DNA of 64,000 nucleotides from Cephalopachus bancanus (lineage: Eukaryota; Chordata; Mammalia; Primates; Tarsiidae), in assembly GCA_027257055.1 (NCBI GenBank), contig JAPVLO010000138.1, forward strand, positions 4,216,001-4,280,000, written 5' to 3'. Positions 13,986 to 26,812 of the stretch are shown here, piece after piece. How positions within the stretch are numbered: position 1 is the stretch's first letter; each line of letters begins with the position of its first letter. Position numbers and translations under genes: made by a program. Under the pieces are notes generated by a model. It was given only the letters and a program-made list of their open reading frames with translations. It was not told the DNA's origin and searched no databases.

Positions 13986-14859
13986 TCAAAACTTATATGG
14001 TGTAATTTCAGTCACGTGTTTATATCTGATTTTGAATTCCCATTACACTTAAGAAACTATCTAGTCTCCTTTTAATGGTTCAAAAGCCCTGCGTCTCCAG
14101 TTTTATTTGTTTAATTAATATTTGTTTTATTTAAATAGCCATTTATTAATTTTTTCCATCAAGTATTTATTATTTGCCAATCTGTCATGTGCAAGGCACT
14201 GTGTAGATTCTGGAGAACAATGAAGGAGACAAATACGGTTCCTGCCATCTTGGAGCTTTCATTGTAGAAGACGCACAGTAAACAATAGACAACTACAGGC
14301 TAGCAGAAGGAAATAAGTAGATGGTTAGATGGACAACAAAGGAATAGTTGAGAGAGTGCCTTCTGGGCGGGTGATATTTGAGAGACCTGAGGAAAGGAAA
14401 GAGCCAGCTGTGTAAAGGCCATCCCGCCCCCTCACCCAACAAAAATATTCTTGGCATAGGATAAAAACCTGCAAATGTCTGGAGATGAGAAAGAGTTTGG
14501 AGCATTTTAGGAAGTGGCAAAGGATAAAGTGACTGAAGGAAGAGTCTGTCATGAGTCTAAGGAGGCAAACAGAAGCCAGAGCCCTTGAGGCTACACAGGC
14601 CACAGTGAGGACTTTGAAATATTTTTCAAATGCATGAGGAATCCATTAGGGTATTTGAAGCAGAGAAGTTACACGATTTGATTTATATGACTGCCTTGTA
14701 GAAGAGGAGCAAAAGTATGAGGGGGTGGGGGTCATGTCAACCTTTCAACTGTGCCTCTTTCACATAAACAACACGTTAGCCTCAGTGGCCACTTCTAGTT
14801 CCTTCAGGGTACAAGAGCATTTCAGAAAATTGGAACACGTACTGGTCCCCTTATCGCAG

Positions 14860-15145
14860 TTCTTCCTTCATGCCTTTCTTCCTTAAGGTAGCAGCTTACG
14901 CATCACACATCCAGTGAGTCTTTCTCTGATAATGCCAGAGAAATAAAGTTCAACACCACTGTTCTTCTACAGAGCACCATATTCTTGTTCTTCAACATGA
15001 CTTTAATTTTGCTTTCTGTGTACGTATTCCTTTTAAGTATTCATTCTCCCAATAAACATAAGCCCTTATGAGATCAGATGTCACACTTCTCTTGTATTAC
15101 CAGTGCCAGATTGATAAGGAAACTCAATAAGCATCTGCTAAATTC
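14860..15145 (+). mobile_element. Probable L2 LINE 3'-end relic
   Basis: Blocks such as cttccttcatgcctttcttc (about 14863), agagcaccatattcttgttc and a terminal aactcaataagcatctgcta (about 15121) match the general order of an L2 3' end. Highly diverged. Confidence 0.35.
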
Positions 15146-18100
15146 ATAATAAATATTTACATCATTAGTATATTTCCATTTCAACAGACACAAGAAAAAA
15201 AACTAGTGTTTTTCTATTAATTAAGCAGATTTTAAGACATTGATCATGAAATAAAAGATGAAAATTATTCTCTAAAGCAAGATTTCACATACATATCTTT
15301 TTCTGCCAACTCAGCTCCAGAAATACACTCCTAAAGACACAATAGGAGACCCTTTAGAACTGAATTTGTGGCTGGTCAAAGGGTCTTCAAGTTTCTGAAC
15401 AATGTAGTTATTCAGATCAATGTATAGGATTGTGTGTATATGCACACACCCCTCAGTGTTCTATCGGGAAAACAGCAGCGTTCTTATAGGACTAGGAATA
15501 AGAACTATAGAAATATGATGCTTATAGAATGATGCTTTCCAGAGTCTGTCTGGATCTAGTTAGTTTTATGGTATAATTTCCATTTATTCTGCTAGTTGGC
15601 TAAGTACCTTTTAAAACTAATTTTTTGAGTTAGAGAACTTTGTTTCATCTACCGTAATAGAAATCTTTTTATAATGCATCATTTCACTTTTCAACCTTCA
15701 TTAGAGTTGATGATTCATAACAGATTCATTCTCGAAGAATCTGCCGCTGAGAGTGTCTCTGTGAATGCCATTGGTCATTGCACATGGCTGGAAGTGGGGG
15801 AGATGGAAAAGCAGATGGTCAGGGTGTGCCCGATCAAAACCTCCTCAGGGGCTGCAAGGAATGGCAAGAAGGGTAGGGACGTTATATTCAATTGTGTGTT
15901 ATACTTGGTTTCTAGTCACTGATTTTTTTAAGAGTAGAATAAATCAGAGGAGACATGAGAGTTTTAAGTTTTGACTGCACTCCAATATGAGGCTACAAAT
16001 GTTTATTTAGCAATAACCATATGCGAGGCATTATACGAGGCCCTGTGATGATGACTTAGGTAACAGACACATCCTCCGCACTTGACAGCTTACATTTCAA
16101 CATGGAAAGAAAAAGAATTTTCAAAAATACCTTCACGCCCCCTTGGAATATGTAATTATTAGAGGAAAAAGACAAGGTATTCAGGAGTCATAAGGAGAGA
16201 TGTGTTGACTTTTATCATTGGAATTTCCCAGCGGTTGTATGTAAGAAGTGACTTTTGATGGTGGATGAAACTTTTCCAGGCAGAAAACAAGATAAGACCA
16301 TAACAGGCTGAGAGAACACTGTAGAGAAGAAAAAAAAATCTAGGATACTTCCAAATTACATTGCATAATACAGTTCTGCTAGACTATGGATCAAAATGGA
16401 AATTATAGGGGAAAAGCTTGAGAGATGATTTCCTCAGATAATGGAAGACTAATTGTCATCTCCAGAAGTTTGTGCTTTTATCTATGAAGAAAGGTGTGTC
16501 ACTGAGGGTACTCAAGTGAAATGTTGCGCCATGCTTATGAAATAGATCCTTGGCAGGTACGCCTAAGAAGGGCTGGTGGTGAAGGGATTCATAATAAAGA
16601 GTAGGAGGTAATTTCAATAGTCTACGGAAAGGCTTACGGAAGGCAGCCAAAACTTAAAGCTAGAGTAGAACAGAGAAAATAGAAAGTTTCACTGATGTGA
16701 CTATTACGGGACACTGTAGCTAATGAGATGTGCAGAGTGGCAGAGAAGGAATCCAAGAGTACTTCCACATTTTGAATGTGGAGAACTGTGAGACCAGCCT
16801 TCTCATTGTATTAGCAGGGGCAGAAGGAGGAACAGGTCTGCCAAGCAGATGAATGTTCTTGGATACAGTGAAACTGCATCCCACAAGAAACTAAAGTTCA
16901 CATCACAAATCTGGGGAGAGATTAAAGCTATGCATGCAGTGTAGAGCATTCTTTCTGCAGAGATAAAAAGAAACATGCTTAACAGGTACAAATATCAATC
17001 TAGCAGTGGCAGTTTCTTTAAAAAAAAAACCTGTATTTTTTCAATATAATTTAATTTCTAATTATAGTCAGCATACCCTATGGGCTGTCAGAAGGCTTTA
17101 ATCTATGTCTAGTGGGAATGTGTTTGTTGCTTTATATAAGTTGACACTGAACTATCCTTTGGTGCTGTTCTGGAGTCTAGAGGTCTTAGCGTCTAAATAC
17201 CTCCGTTGCTTAGTACAGAATCACGAATTCAAATGACTAAGAAAACCAAGAAGCTTATTGAAACAGTTGAATGTCTCTGTTGCATGTAACGGGGTGTGGT
17301 GGCAGCCAGTGGAGACTGTAGGCGCCTTATAAGAGGGCTGTGGAGCCAGTCAGTGACAGAGGATAGCAATTCTAGAAGGAAAATAAATATGAAACGTTTG
17401 TTAATATCTCAGAATGTCGCACTGATTCCCACCTAGAAAGAAGGAAAATACCCTCCATTTAGAGCTTTGGAGAACGCTACCAGTTACAGCACAGAAGAAT
17501 GTGAAACGGTGGGTTAGAAACAAGGGAAGAGAGTTAGGCTGAGTTTTAGACTACTGCAGAAAACCACAGCTTAAGGAATTTTCAAAAAGTGGGTATAATG
17601 CACTGTGGCATCAAAGCTGCAAACAGGAATGAAGAAAGAACTGAGGGAGAAGCTTTTCAATTCAAAAATAGAGAGAACATTGAGTTTTTTCTAGTGAACT
17701 ATTTTGAATCATTTAGAGTGATAGATGGAAAATTTTAAGAGGTCTAGTTGTAATTGGATAATGAAAAGAAAAGGCAATATGAAAATAATGCCTTTGAGAA
17801 ACTTAGGAAAAAAGCAAATACAGTAACAAACACATTTAAGAGGGTGAAAACAAAGCTCTCTCCTCTTTTTTTTAAGAACCATAAATTGATGGAATTCAGT
17901 ACATTCAAAATATTTAGAATGAGGTTCTGAAGTGAAGGCACCAAATTCTTGTCAAAAAAAGACAAACAACATTTATAGAAGGAGTCTGCAGACCCAGTTA
18001 TACTGAGTTAATTTAATTGAAATGATTTAAAATATATTGTTACATTGCATTGCTTACCAACTTTGAAAAAAATTATTTTTATTAACTTGCAGCATAGATA

Positions 18101-18941
18101 GGAGCAAAAATAAAGAATATTAATAATTTTTCCCTGTGAATGACAATAAACAAGCATTAGTAGAAAACTTCTGATCTTTAGGAATATATGATATAATTCT
18201 CTCTGAGAATAACTGCTGTTGTGACAAAAACTATATCCTTTGTTATAAATCTAACGACCAAAAACAATCTAGCTTTATTTCTCAAAATGACTTTGACCTC
18301 AAATTCTGAAACTGACAGGGTGACTTTGCTCACTGAACAAATATGATACAGAACCTTTTAAAAAGAAGCAAATATGCCAAATACCCAGGTGATTTCTCTC
18401 CCTTTTTAAATCTTAAAATCAAAGAAGCTAATTTTACCACAGGGAGGAATTAAACCAAATGTAATAGCTATAACTGCTAAGTTTTTTGTCCTTAAGGCCT
18501 AGAGATAATTAAAATAAACACAATGACTGTACTTCTCCTTAATGTGTCATTTATGTACTAGTTTCCTGTTGAGAACTATATATATTCAAAATTATTTTTA
18601 GTTACTGATGACAAATTAAATTAATTTAATCCTATCTCCCTATTTTTAATGTTAGCTATAAAGAAGACCAAGGTCATCATCAATCCACATTAAAATAAAC
18701 TGGCAAATATAAGCTTTCCCCCCTGAAATACAGCAAAAAGTCATCCTTTGAAATTAAAAAATAAAAGCAAGTTATAAAAAGTACTGAAAAATTATATTAC
18801 CATTTCCAGATAACAATAAATGCAGATATCATTATTAGTATTTTTACTTTAAGAAGTTAGTCTACAGATTTAATATGTTTCCTTAAGCTATTCACAATAA
18901 AAAATTTATAGTGTTATAGGCATATACCTACTATACAAGAA

Positions 18942-19051
18942 ATATCTATTAGTTATTTATTTTTGATACGTGAAAAGTAAAGCCCTTTGTAAACGAATAT
19001 CTATTAGTTATTTATTTTTGATACGTGAAAAGTAAAGCCTTTTGTAAACGA
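18942..19051. repeat. 55 bp tandem duplication (two copies)
   Basis: Units 18942-18996 and 18997-19051 are direct, head-to-tail copies starting atatctattagttatttatt, with a single visible mismatch (agcccttt versus agcctttt). Near-identity implies a recent local duplication. Confidence 0.95.
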
Positions 19052-19359
19052 AAAGAAGTTTTTTACACCATTAAAGGATAACAGATGATTCAGAGTCCTA
19101 AGATGGTATTGAAATAAGGTCATTATCAGGAGATATTATTCTTGGGATTGTTTATTGACATCGACATCTGTTCCTCAGTACCTGGTGGTAATTGATGCAC
19201 ATCTATTTACAGCGAAAACAGGAGTTGGTAGAAGGAAAATATCTGGGTGCTTCTTTAATGCAACAGTATGAGAACCCATAAAAGAATAATTCACAAATCT
19301 TAATACAAGGAGGGAGAGAGAACGGGAGGAAAGTTATTTTTTGCTTCCCCTGAGCAAAC

Positions 19360-19680
19360 ATGTAATTTCCGTGATTTCTTTTTAATGACCGCGGTCTGCG
19401 GCCAGTAGGTACTGATTTATGAAAAGCTGTAAAAGATCAGGTGGAACTCTGTAGGACATCGTTTACAGCTGCACGGATTGAAACCTATCTAATTTGTCTA
19501 GTAAAAGTGTGAGCTCACGGTGCACATCACCCGGCCTATAAATTTCCCCCTCAGACCCAATGTCTAGGGTTGGGTCTGAAAACACGCCAATGCCTGCAGC
19601 TGCTCCAAGGCTGGATTCCCTTGGTGCGCATGAAGAGACATCACAGGCTCTTCACAGTGAGAGACAAATTCCTATCCATT
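19360..19680. promoter_or_regulatory. Candidate conserved/regulatory intronic segment with a 10 bp perfect hairpin
   Basis: Unlike its AT-rich surroundings, this segment keeps several CpGs (gaccgcggtctgcggcc at about 19387, tgcacggattg, cacccggcc, aacacgcc, ggtgcgca) and contains no recognisable repeat. At 19551-19579, TCAGACCCAA and TTGGGTCTGA are exact reverse complements around a 9-base loop. A short palindrome GACCGCGGTC lies near 19387. No function can be shown from sequence alone. Confidence 0.3.
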
Positions 19681-21540
19681 GATAAACTCTCCAGATGTCC
19701 TCTCTGAGGAGGAAAGGAACCAATTTTTATTTGAAATCCCCAGAGAAATCCTGGAAGTGGAAAAATGATACTTTGCAGGGCTGGTTATTCTGAGGTCACT
19801 GGCATTAAAATTAGGTCATTCTTTTTGTCTTGGTTGTACTTTGATCCAAGTCATAAACAGACAAACTCAGTTGGGGTCACTCTAATCCCTAATCCGCATG
19901 TCCTGTTCTATTTCAATTTGTTTATACTAATTTTCTCTAAACTCTTGTTGAGTCTGGCTAAAGTGTTGAGTGTGAAAGTACAAAACTTTTTGAATTGAGA
20001 AGAAAAAAAATCCTGCATTTTGCCATTAGGCACACTTCATAAATATTCTGAATAAATGTCCTGGGGTTTGATTCTTCATACCCACAAACCCATAAATAAA
20101 AATGTATTACTATTCATGGAACTACAAGTTGACATTAGGTTCTGTGTTACGGCTACTGTAGACACACAAACTGTGGTGTCTGTCTGTGTGCGTGTGTGTG
20201 TGTATACCTTGTAGAGGGCTTAATATTTTGTTGTCTCATTTCTAGGTCTTAGTTTACTTTTCTTATTTTTTTCATGCTTGATTTAATGCTTTTTCCATCA
20301 GTTTTGTTTAGGCTCAATGACATATTCAGTGAGTCCACTGTGATAGCTAATGCTTGCTAGTAACATGGCTGCTTAACCCGTGATAATTATGCTGACACAA
20401 TGTAAGAATAATGTATAAATTTTGAAACCAGGATTGTGTGTCTGTATCTGTAATTCCTCAAGTTCTTAGGAAAAGAGCAAAAAGAACATTTTAATTATAA
20501 AGATACTGTCTTTTTTGCTTTCTCAGATGGGTAAGTTAAAGAATCATAGAAAGTTATTTGTATACATATTTCAGAAGAAAATAGTGTATAACATATTATA
20601 TTTATATTTTTTAGTTTCCTAGCTATACCTAAAAGAAAAAAATTAAGACTTTTAAAAATAATGTCTAATTTTTGTTTCTTTGTATAGACAATCTCTGAGA
20701 GTTAGTTCAAAATAAGCCATATCATAGAAATAAATGATAAACTCCATAATTCAAATTTTTAACTTGCCCTTTGAATGCTTGAAGTAGAAAGGATTGAAGT
20801 AATTGAGTTTAGGCTAATGGGAAGAAGATTGAAAAACCCCTCACTTTCAGCTGACCTCACTACAAAAGTGATAGTGACAGGGAGGTTACTATTAGTCTAT
20901 ATTTTCCACAGAGGATGAAAATAGAGGCAGAACCAAAAAGTAGTTACCATTTTTTAAAAACTCAGCAATAAAATTGCATTAAAATGTGATTATTTATGTC
21001 AAATAAATTTAAAGCATCCCCATAAAAATCCAGGTGAATAGCCCATTTACAAGCCTCTCGTGCTCCAAGCAATAGCATGCAGGTCTAGGGCATGATACAA
21101 AATTGTCCAGTCTTAAGAATCACCTCCACACTGAAGCAAGTTTCTTGTGTATTGGGGAGTGAGTTGGAGAAATGTCGCCCATAGCAGTAGAAGAACATCT
21201 CAATTAAAAACCCTTTTTTAAGTGAGGGTACAGTCGGCACATTAGGGATTTGCTTTGCAGAGAGGTTTTCTCATTTAGAACAAGAGCTTTTCCACCTATC
21301 CTAGATGGTAATCAATGCTTCCTATTCATAGGTAAAACATTGTACAGTTTCATTTCACCTGTATAGTTCATTTTGCTGTTTTTTTTATGGTATTTCAAAG
21401 GTATTCTTTGAGATAAACACCTTAGAGAGCTAAATTCATTTCTAAAGTAAGGAGAAATGAATGTGGATATAGCTTTTATTTGTTTTGGTGTCTTTTGACC
21501 ACTAATTTTAAATGTTGAATTTAACATCAACTTCAAGTGA

Positions 21541-22099
21541 TGTGTGAGCGGAGAACTCTAAAATGTATTAAATAAAAAATGTGTTTTATTCTTACATGCT
21601 TAAATTCAGTCATCTTCAAAGTACTCTCCATTTGATGTAATATACCTACCCAAACGCTTTTTCCACTGCACAAAGCATTTTTGGACTCGTCAATTTTGAT
21701 GCCTTTTAGTGCTTCTGCCATCTTTTGTTTCACCTCTTCCACATCGGCAAAACATTTCCTTTTGAGGACATTTATTCATCTGGGGAAACACAAAAGTCAC
21801 TGGGGCAAGCTCAGGTGAATAGGAAGGGTGGGGCAAGGGCAGCATGTCGGTTTTGGTCAAAAACCATTGAATACTCTGCACAGTGTGGGCAGGTGCATTT
21901 GTAAACCACCCATCATAAAATGGGCAAACGTTCAAAAAATCTCAAAAAAAAAAATTCACTGACATCAAATACAGCCTCTCACAATACTAGCTGTGGATTC
22001 CTAGAGCACTTACTTAGTAGAGAGAGCCTATGCTACAAGTGGTCCACCCTTCAAATAATAATTCCAGTGTTTTTTTTGGGGGGGGTGATCCCTCTGGTA
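21541..22099 (-). mobile_element. Mariner derivative 1, internally deleted
   Basis: On the minus strand this about 559 bp element encodes fragments of a mariner transposase C-terminus. These are HPSYSPELAPVTFVFPQMNK (the family YSPDLAPxDFF block with the last catalytic Asp region damaged), then VEEVKQKMAEALKGIKIDES, then a W..R-type tail. An NAPAHT motif precedes these. The N-terminal two thirds are missing. Ends: a degenerate left terminus (gagcggagaactctaaaatg) and a right terminus ttttttgggg...gatccctctggta. No frame spans it, so it cannot make transposase. Confidence 0.88.
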
Positions 22100-22689
22100 T
22101 TTCATTTAGGCAAATCATTTATTTCAAGTATATAATAAAAATATGAAAGTCTAGTTTTAAGATCCCTAATGTTGGTAAATTTTTAACTAATTCTAAAAAA
22201 TGTCAAATGATCAGTGCAGATTAAATCCAACTGCAATATTACAAAACATGAAAGCTGAATGATAACTCTGAAAACATAAAAAGTCAAATATACCTTTTCA
22301 AATTACAAAATAAAGATCAGGTTATAATAGATGTCATTTTAATGTTAACAATACGTTTTATCTCAATGATGAAAACGGAAATAACAGAAGGCTGAATGAC
22401 ATATCCACTGAAGAACATTGGCTGTGAAAACATTGTGAACTTGTAAAAGTTTTTGACTATTCTAATGGGTCCTGTAATCATGCCTACTTTCTAAGGTTGT
22501 TGCGATATTATGTCCATAATATTATTCATGAGTACGTTTCTAGTTACTCAAAATGGTAATTAACAAGATCATTGCTTTCCCAGCCTCTTAAAGAAGCTGG
22601 CATTTACTATGTTATTTCCTTTTTGAAGTTTTCAAAAGGTAAACCATCTCACCGCAAGTGTTACCTTCCCTCAGAATAATGAACAGCTA

Positions 22690-22920
22690 ACACAGTGGTT
22701 ATGATATGGTACCACTGTTCCAAGTTCTACCTACGTATGCTCATCTAACTCTCGTTTGTGTAAAACTGCATCATTACTATCTTTCCCATTTTACAGATGA
22801 GTAAACAGACAAGATACAAAAATCTTCAAGGTCACACAGATAGTTTGTAGCATACCCAGGATTCACTCCTGACTTTTTTGGTTCTAGCATCTGTGTATTC
22901 AGTCACTCTACCTCCGAGCA
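22690..22920 (-). mobile_element. MIR SINE relic
   Basis: The antisense MIR core is visible: catcattactatctttcccattttacagatg, then agtaaacagacaa, then caaggtcacacagatagttt. Highly typical though diverged. Confidence 0.75.
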
Positions 22921-23009
22921 TGTAGAAATCACACAGGCTGTGTCTTGGGCACACAGGTAGTTCAAGAGAATACAGGGGGAATGTAATATGAATAAAGTTT
23001 CACTTAACT

Positions 23010-23235
23010 GGTAGGGGCATGGCAGCCAAAAGTGTGAACTGTGGAATGAAATAACGTGCGTCAAAATCTCAGCTCTTCCTCTTTTTAGGGAACACAATTT
23101 GTCACTTAATCTCAGTTTCAGCCTCTGCATCTATTATAATGGGACCCTATCAGTCCCTAACTAATGTCAAGATTAAGGTCGTTTGGGTCTCTGTGATATA
23201 CTTACCATGGTGCCTGGCACAATATAAATGCTCAT
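23010..23235 (+). mobile_element. MIR SINE relic
   Basis: The MIR order on the + strand is visible: caaaatctcagctcttcctc, ttgtcacttaatctcagttt, cagcctctgcatctattata, then accatggtgcctggcacaat and aaatgctcatgaaca. Confidence 0.7.
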
Positions 23236-23642
23236 GAACATTCAATACATTCCGAAAACAAGGAACTTCGTAACCTATTGCTGTTGCTCTTATTATTATC
23301 ATTATTCATCTGAAAACGGGGGCCTTCATAACTACTTTGTGCTCAAGCTTCTTTCCTTAAGAGAAAACAATAAACAAAGAGGTCAATATACTGTTCACCG
23401 AGTGACTGACCCCAGTTATGAATCGAAAACAGTTAAAGAGATCACTGACAGCTGAAAAAAAAATACCCCAAAGGCAGTTCACAAACAAAGTGTTTCTTTT
23501 GGCTCTTCAGGGAATCAAACATAGTTCCCTCCATTTCTTCTATGTCTCTTCTGATCCTTTATTCATCAGATCTTGTAGGTGGTCATAGATCAATGATCGT
23601 GTTCATAAGTATATACAACAATTCTTAGAAATCACTCTTCTT

Positions 23643-23930
23643 GGCCGGGCTCGGTGGCTCAGCCTGTAATCTCAGCACTTTGGGAGGCTGAGGTGAGTGA
23701 ATTGCCTGAGCCCACGGGTTCAAGACCCGCCCGGGCCACTTGGCGAGACCTCATCTCTGCAGTAAATCGAAATTTAGCCGGGCATGGTAGCGGTGCCTGC
23801 AGTTCCATCTACTGGAAGGCTGAGGCGGAAGGATTGCTGGAGCCCAGCAGGTCAAGGCTGCGGTGGCCAGGAGCGGCCACTGCACTCCAGTCGGGGCGAC
23901 AGAGTGAGACTCCAACTCAAAAAAAAAAAA
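23643..23930 (+). mobile_element. Alu SINE, young lineage-specific subfamily
   Basis: A complete dimeric Alu with a perfect 16 bp target-site duplication, AGAAATCACTCTTCTT, at 23627-23642 and 23931-23946. It starts GGCCGGGCTCGGTGGCTCAG and ends GACTCCAACTCAAAA. The right arm carries GTGGCCAGGAGCGGCCAC, the 6 bp inverted repeat of this subfamily. It sits about 0.7 kb upstream of EPHA3 exon 16. Confidence 0.94.
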
Positions 23931-24625
23931 AGAAATCACTCTTCTTAAGGCTGATTGTATTGTGCAATATAAATCACTCAGCATCACAATCTTTCTCTCT
24001 CTGTAAATGGAACTGTATTTGGTGTGGTCAAATATCCAAGAATTTTTATTTGTTATTACTCATCTACATTTTTATATTATTTTTGAAATCTTAATGACAT
24101 TTATGACGTTATTTAAACCTGTGCTGACTTTATGTCTTTCTATAAGTATAGCCTAGATTGTTCGAACCAACCATTAGACAGCAGCCTTTACAATGTCTAA
24201 CAAAGAAATAGCCAGTGGACAGTACTTAACATTGAAACTTAATCCATCACCAATGCAGACAGCAAAGTATTCCGTGTGTCACATCTGCTACAACCGTATC
24301 CTAAATTATCACCATCTTCAATAATGATTAAACAAATTAAATCATAATAAGGTATATATGGATATATTTGTGCCCCTCGCTGGCAAAGTATATTATTTAA
24401 AAAGCATTCATGACTGGACAAGGGGAGCACTTAGGATGATTACACAGCGTTCCTCCAAGCTGCCAGTTTGAACAGATGAAGCCTTCATGGCAGATAAATT
24501 CCACAAATGAACAGCAACACCACATGAAGTCTGGAAGTTCCTGCTGATGTTGGTGTCAGATTTTGACATGCAGCAACTCTGCTGACTCCTGATCTCTCTC
24601 CCTTTGGTGTTTTCTTTTCTTGCAG

Positions 24626-24781
24626 GCCATCAAATCTTCTTCTGGACCAAAGCAATGTCGATATCACTACCTTCCGCACAACGGGTGACTGGCTTAATGG
24701 TGTCCGGACAGCACATTGCAAGGAAATCTTCACAGGCGTGGAGTACAGTTCTTGTGACACCATAGCCAAGATTTCTACAGA
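24626..24781 (+). CDS. EPHA3: EPHA3 exon 16: linker and SAM domain (residues 897-949)
   Basis: This 156 bp exon opens with the last base of the split Arg897 codon. It encodes PSNLLLDQSNVDITTFRTTG, DWLNGVRTAHCKEIFTGVEY and SSCDTIAKIST, ending with GA of a split Asp949 codon. The linker is followed by most of the sterile alpha motif (SAM), the cytoplasmic helical module; Tyr937 in GVEYSS is the conserved SAM tyrosine. This DQSNVDITTF/GDWLNG sequence is specific to EPHA3 rather than EPHA5 or EPHA7 and fixes the gene's identity. Splice sites are ttttcttgcag and gtaaga. Codon 24705-24707 is CGG (Arg924), where I recall the human reference having Trp. The frame is intact. Confidence 0.98.
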
Positions 24782-25100
24782 GTAAGAAAAAAAATGTATT
24801 AGGAAGAATGAATGATTCTTCTGAACTTTCTACTGAACATGCATGTTTTGGATTAATGTGTTATAATTATTAGTTGTACCTCTGGGTACATACTGTCTCC
24901 TGTCACTGCTGAATGGAACCATGGTTCTCTTTGTAATTCACACCTTCTAGACTGATGTGTTTTCACATGTCTTCCTCCCTTAAGATAGGGCCCTCAGTTA
25001 GGTGTTCTTGGATAGATTGGATATGACCTTCCAATAGATCTATAGAAACAGAAAAATATCCACACTGCAGGTCCAAGCTCCTAATTAAAAACATAAGCAG

Positions 25101-25398
25101 GCCGGGCTCAGTGGCTTAGCCTGTAAGTCCAGCACTTTGGGAGGCCGAGGCGAGTGGATTGCCTGAGCCCACGGGTTTGAGACCAGCCCAGGCAACTTGA
25201 TGAGACCTCATCTCTACAATGAATTTTAAAAATAGCTGGTGTGGTAGCATACGCCTGTAGTTCCATCTGCTCGGAAGACTGAGGTGGAAGAATCACAGGA
25301 GCTCAGCAGGTCGACGCTGGAGTGGCCGTGAGCGTGCCACTGCACTCCAGCCAGGGCAATAGAGTGAAACTTCACCTCAAAAAAATCAAAACAAAACA
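25101..25398 (+). mobile_element. Alu SINE (intermediate subfamily)
   Basis: A dimeric Alu with a 13 bp target-site duplication, AAAACATAAGCAG (25088-25100 and 25399-25411), and an A-rich tail of caaaa units. At the B-box region it reads CCCACGGGTTTGAGACCAGCCC, so the T-arm-like stem is only partly formed. The right arm has GTGGCCGTGAGCGTGCCAC, the precursor of the perfect stem seen in younger copies. Confidence 0.92.
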
Positions 25399-26812
25399 AA
25401 ACATAAGCAGACATAGCTTGATGTTCATTATATTCCTGCATTTGTGATTTTCTGTTACTCTTACTAAAGTTTACCCCCTGTGAATTTGAAAATTGAAACT
25501 GAGTTTATAATGTGGTATGCAATAAGTATAGCATCCTCTGTGTACCATGGTCTACCCTGTGAGGGATATCATGCTAGAAAATGAAGTTTTAATCAGGTTT
25601 AAGATAAGACTATTTTCGTTTTCCTTAAAAGAATTATTGTCAGTTGAGAAAGACTGATTTTGCATCAGAATATTAATTGATGGTTTTGTGTGTGAAAGCC
25701 CAATAAGAATCAAATTATAATATGTTGTATTTTGTAGATGGGAATCTCTTGGTAAAAAGATCTTTTGATTTGAGAAACCTCATATCAAGGAAAATGGGTT
25801 TATAAAAAATCAAGTGAATCTAGTGAATAATAAAAATATCTAGTCTTTATCTACAAGGTCTGGTATTTGGGAAATGGAGAGTGAATAGCTGGAAGTCATA
25901 GTCTTCACTTCTCTGTGAATGAGAAATAATTTACTTCACTTCCTAGTGTGACTGTGTTATTTTTTCTTTTTTCTGCACAGTGACTTTTTCAATATTCTCA
26001 TGTGCGTAGCTAAAAATGGCTTTCCCTGTTCTAAGTCATATAACACCATAGTGCCACTCAACTGACCAAGGTCCAGCTCTCGTACTTTTAAATTCCCAGG
26101 AGAGAAATTCTGAAGGACTGAGTCCCACTTGCAGGTTGGGTCTCCACAGTCATATGTTTACCGATATCTAATCATTTCTGCTCAAAAGAAGCAGAATGAG
26201 ATAGTATGAGCTTGGCTCTAGGGGTACTTTGCTGAGGGTAAGATGAAGTACTGTCCCATAAAATGAGTTATGTGCTGGGCAGATACACCAACAGTCATCC
26301 AGAATGTCACAGCTTGCATGCTCTATTTGGACACTGTTCACTTTTATGTTAGTCTTTCTACCTTTGATCTTTGTTAAATTAAATAAGCCCTTTAGTCCCC
26401 TTAGATTCCTTTAAGTATAGTCCTTGCCACCTAATATTTGAATATTTAAATGTATTGAATATATAAAAAAACTTTCATTGTCACTTTTGCCAATTATTTT
26501 TTTTAAATCACCATGAAGAACAACAGACCAGATGTCAAAGAGGAATGTGAAATGTAATTAATAGAGATACAAGTACTCCACAAACTGATAATTAAGTGGA
26601 TATGTTGATAATTTATGGTATAACAGTACAATTAGAAACACATTAACCCACAAGAACTCCAGGAAGGTTTTATTTTTATTAAAGAGAAGGACTCGTTCCC
26701 CCAAAATAAACTAAATTTAGACTCCAACATGCATTGACATATCTGTTCAAACTGGAATGTTGTGTTTATTGAATAGACGTCTGACCTCATCAACAATACA
26801 CGTTGAGTTTCT

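Larger units (their letters stand above)
9571..24625 (+). other. EPHA3: EPHA3 intron 15
   Basis: A 15,055 bp intron from a gtgaca donor to tttcttttcttgcag. It contains an Alu, an L1 fragment with an inverted-copy structure, L2 and MIR relics, a 55 bp tandem duplication, a CpG-bearing segment with a perfect hairpin (19.4-19.7 kb), a mariner derivative and a young Alu. I could not recognise anything in about 10.2-11.1, 12.4-13.8, 15.2-18.9 and 20.0-21.5 kb, which look like unique or very old intronic sequence. Confidence 0.95.

Noticed and set aside
21533..21935. Mariner transposase as a possibly active gene
   Set aside because: Only the C-terminal part is present, with frameshifts and stops. 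No copy in the window could encode a working enzyme.
24485..24769. 94-residue open frame antisense to EPHA3 exon 16
   Set aside because: It is a shadow of the real exon on the opposite strand.
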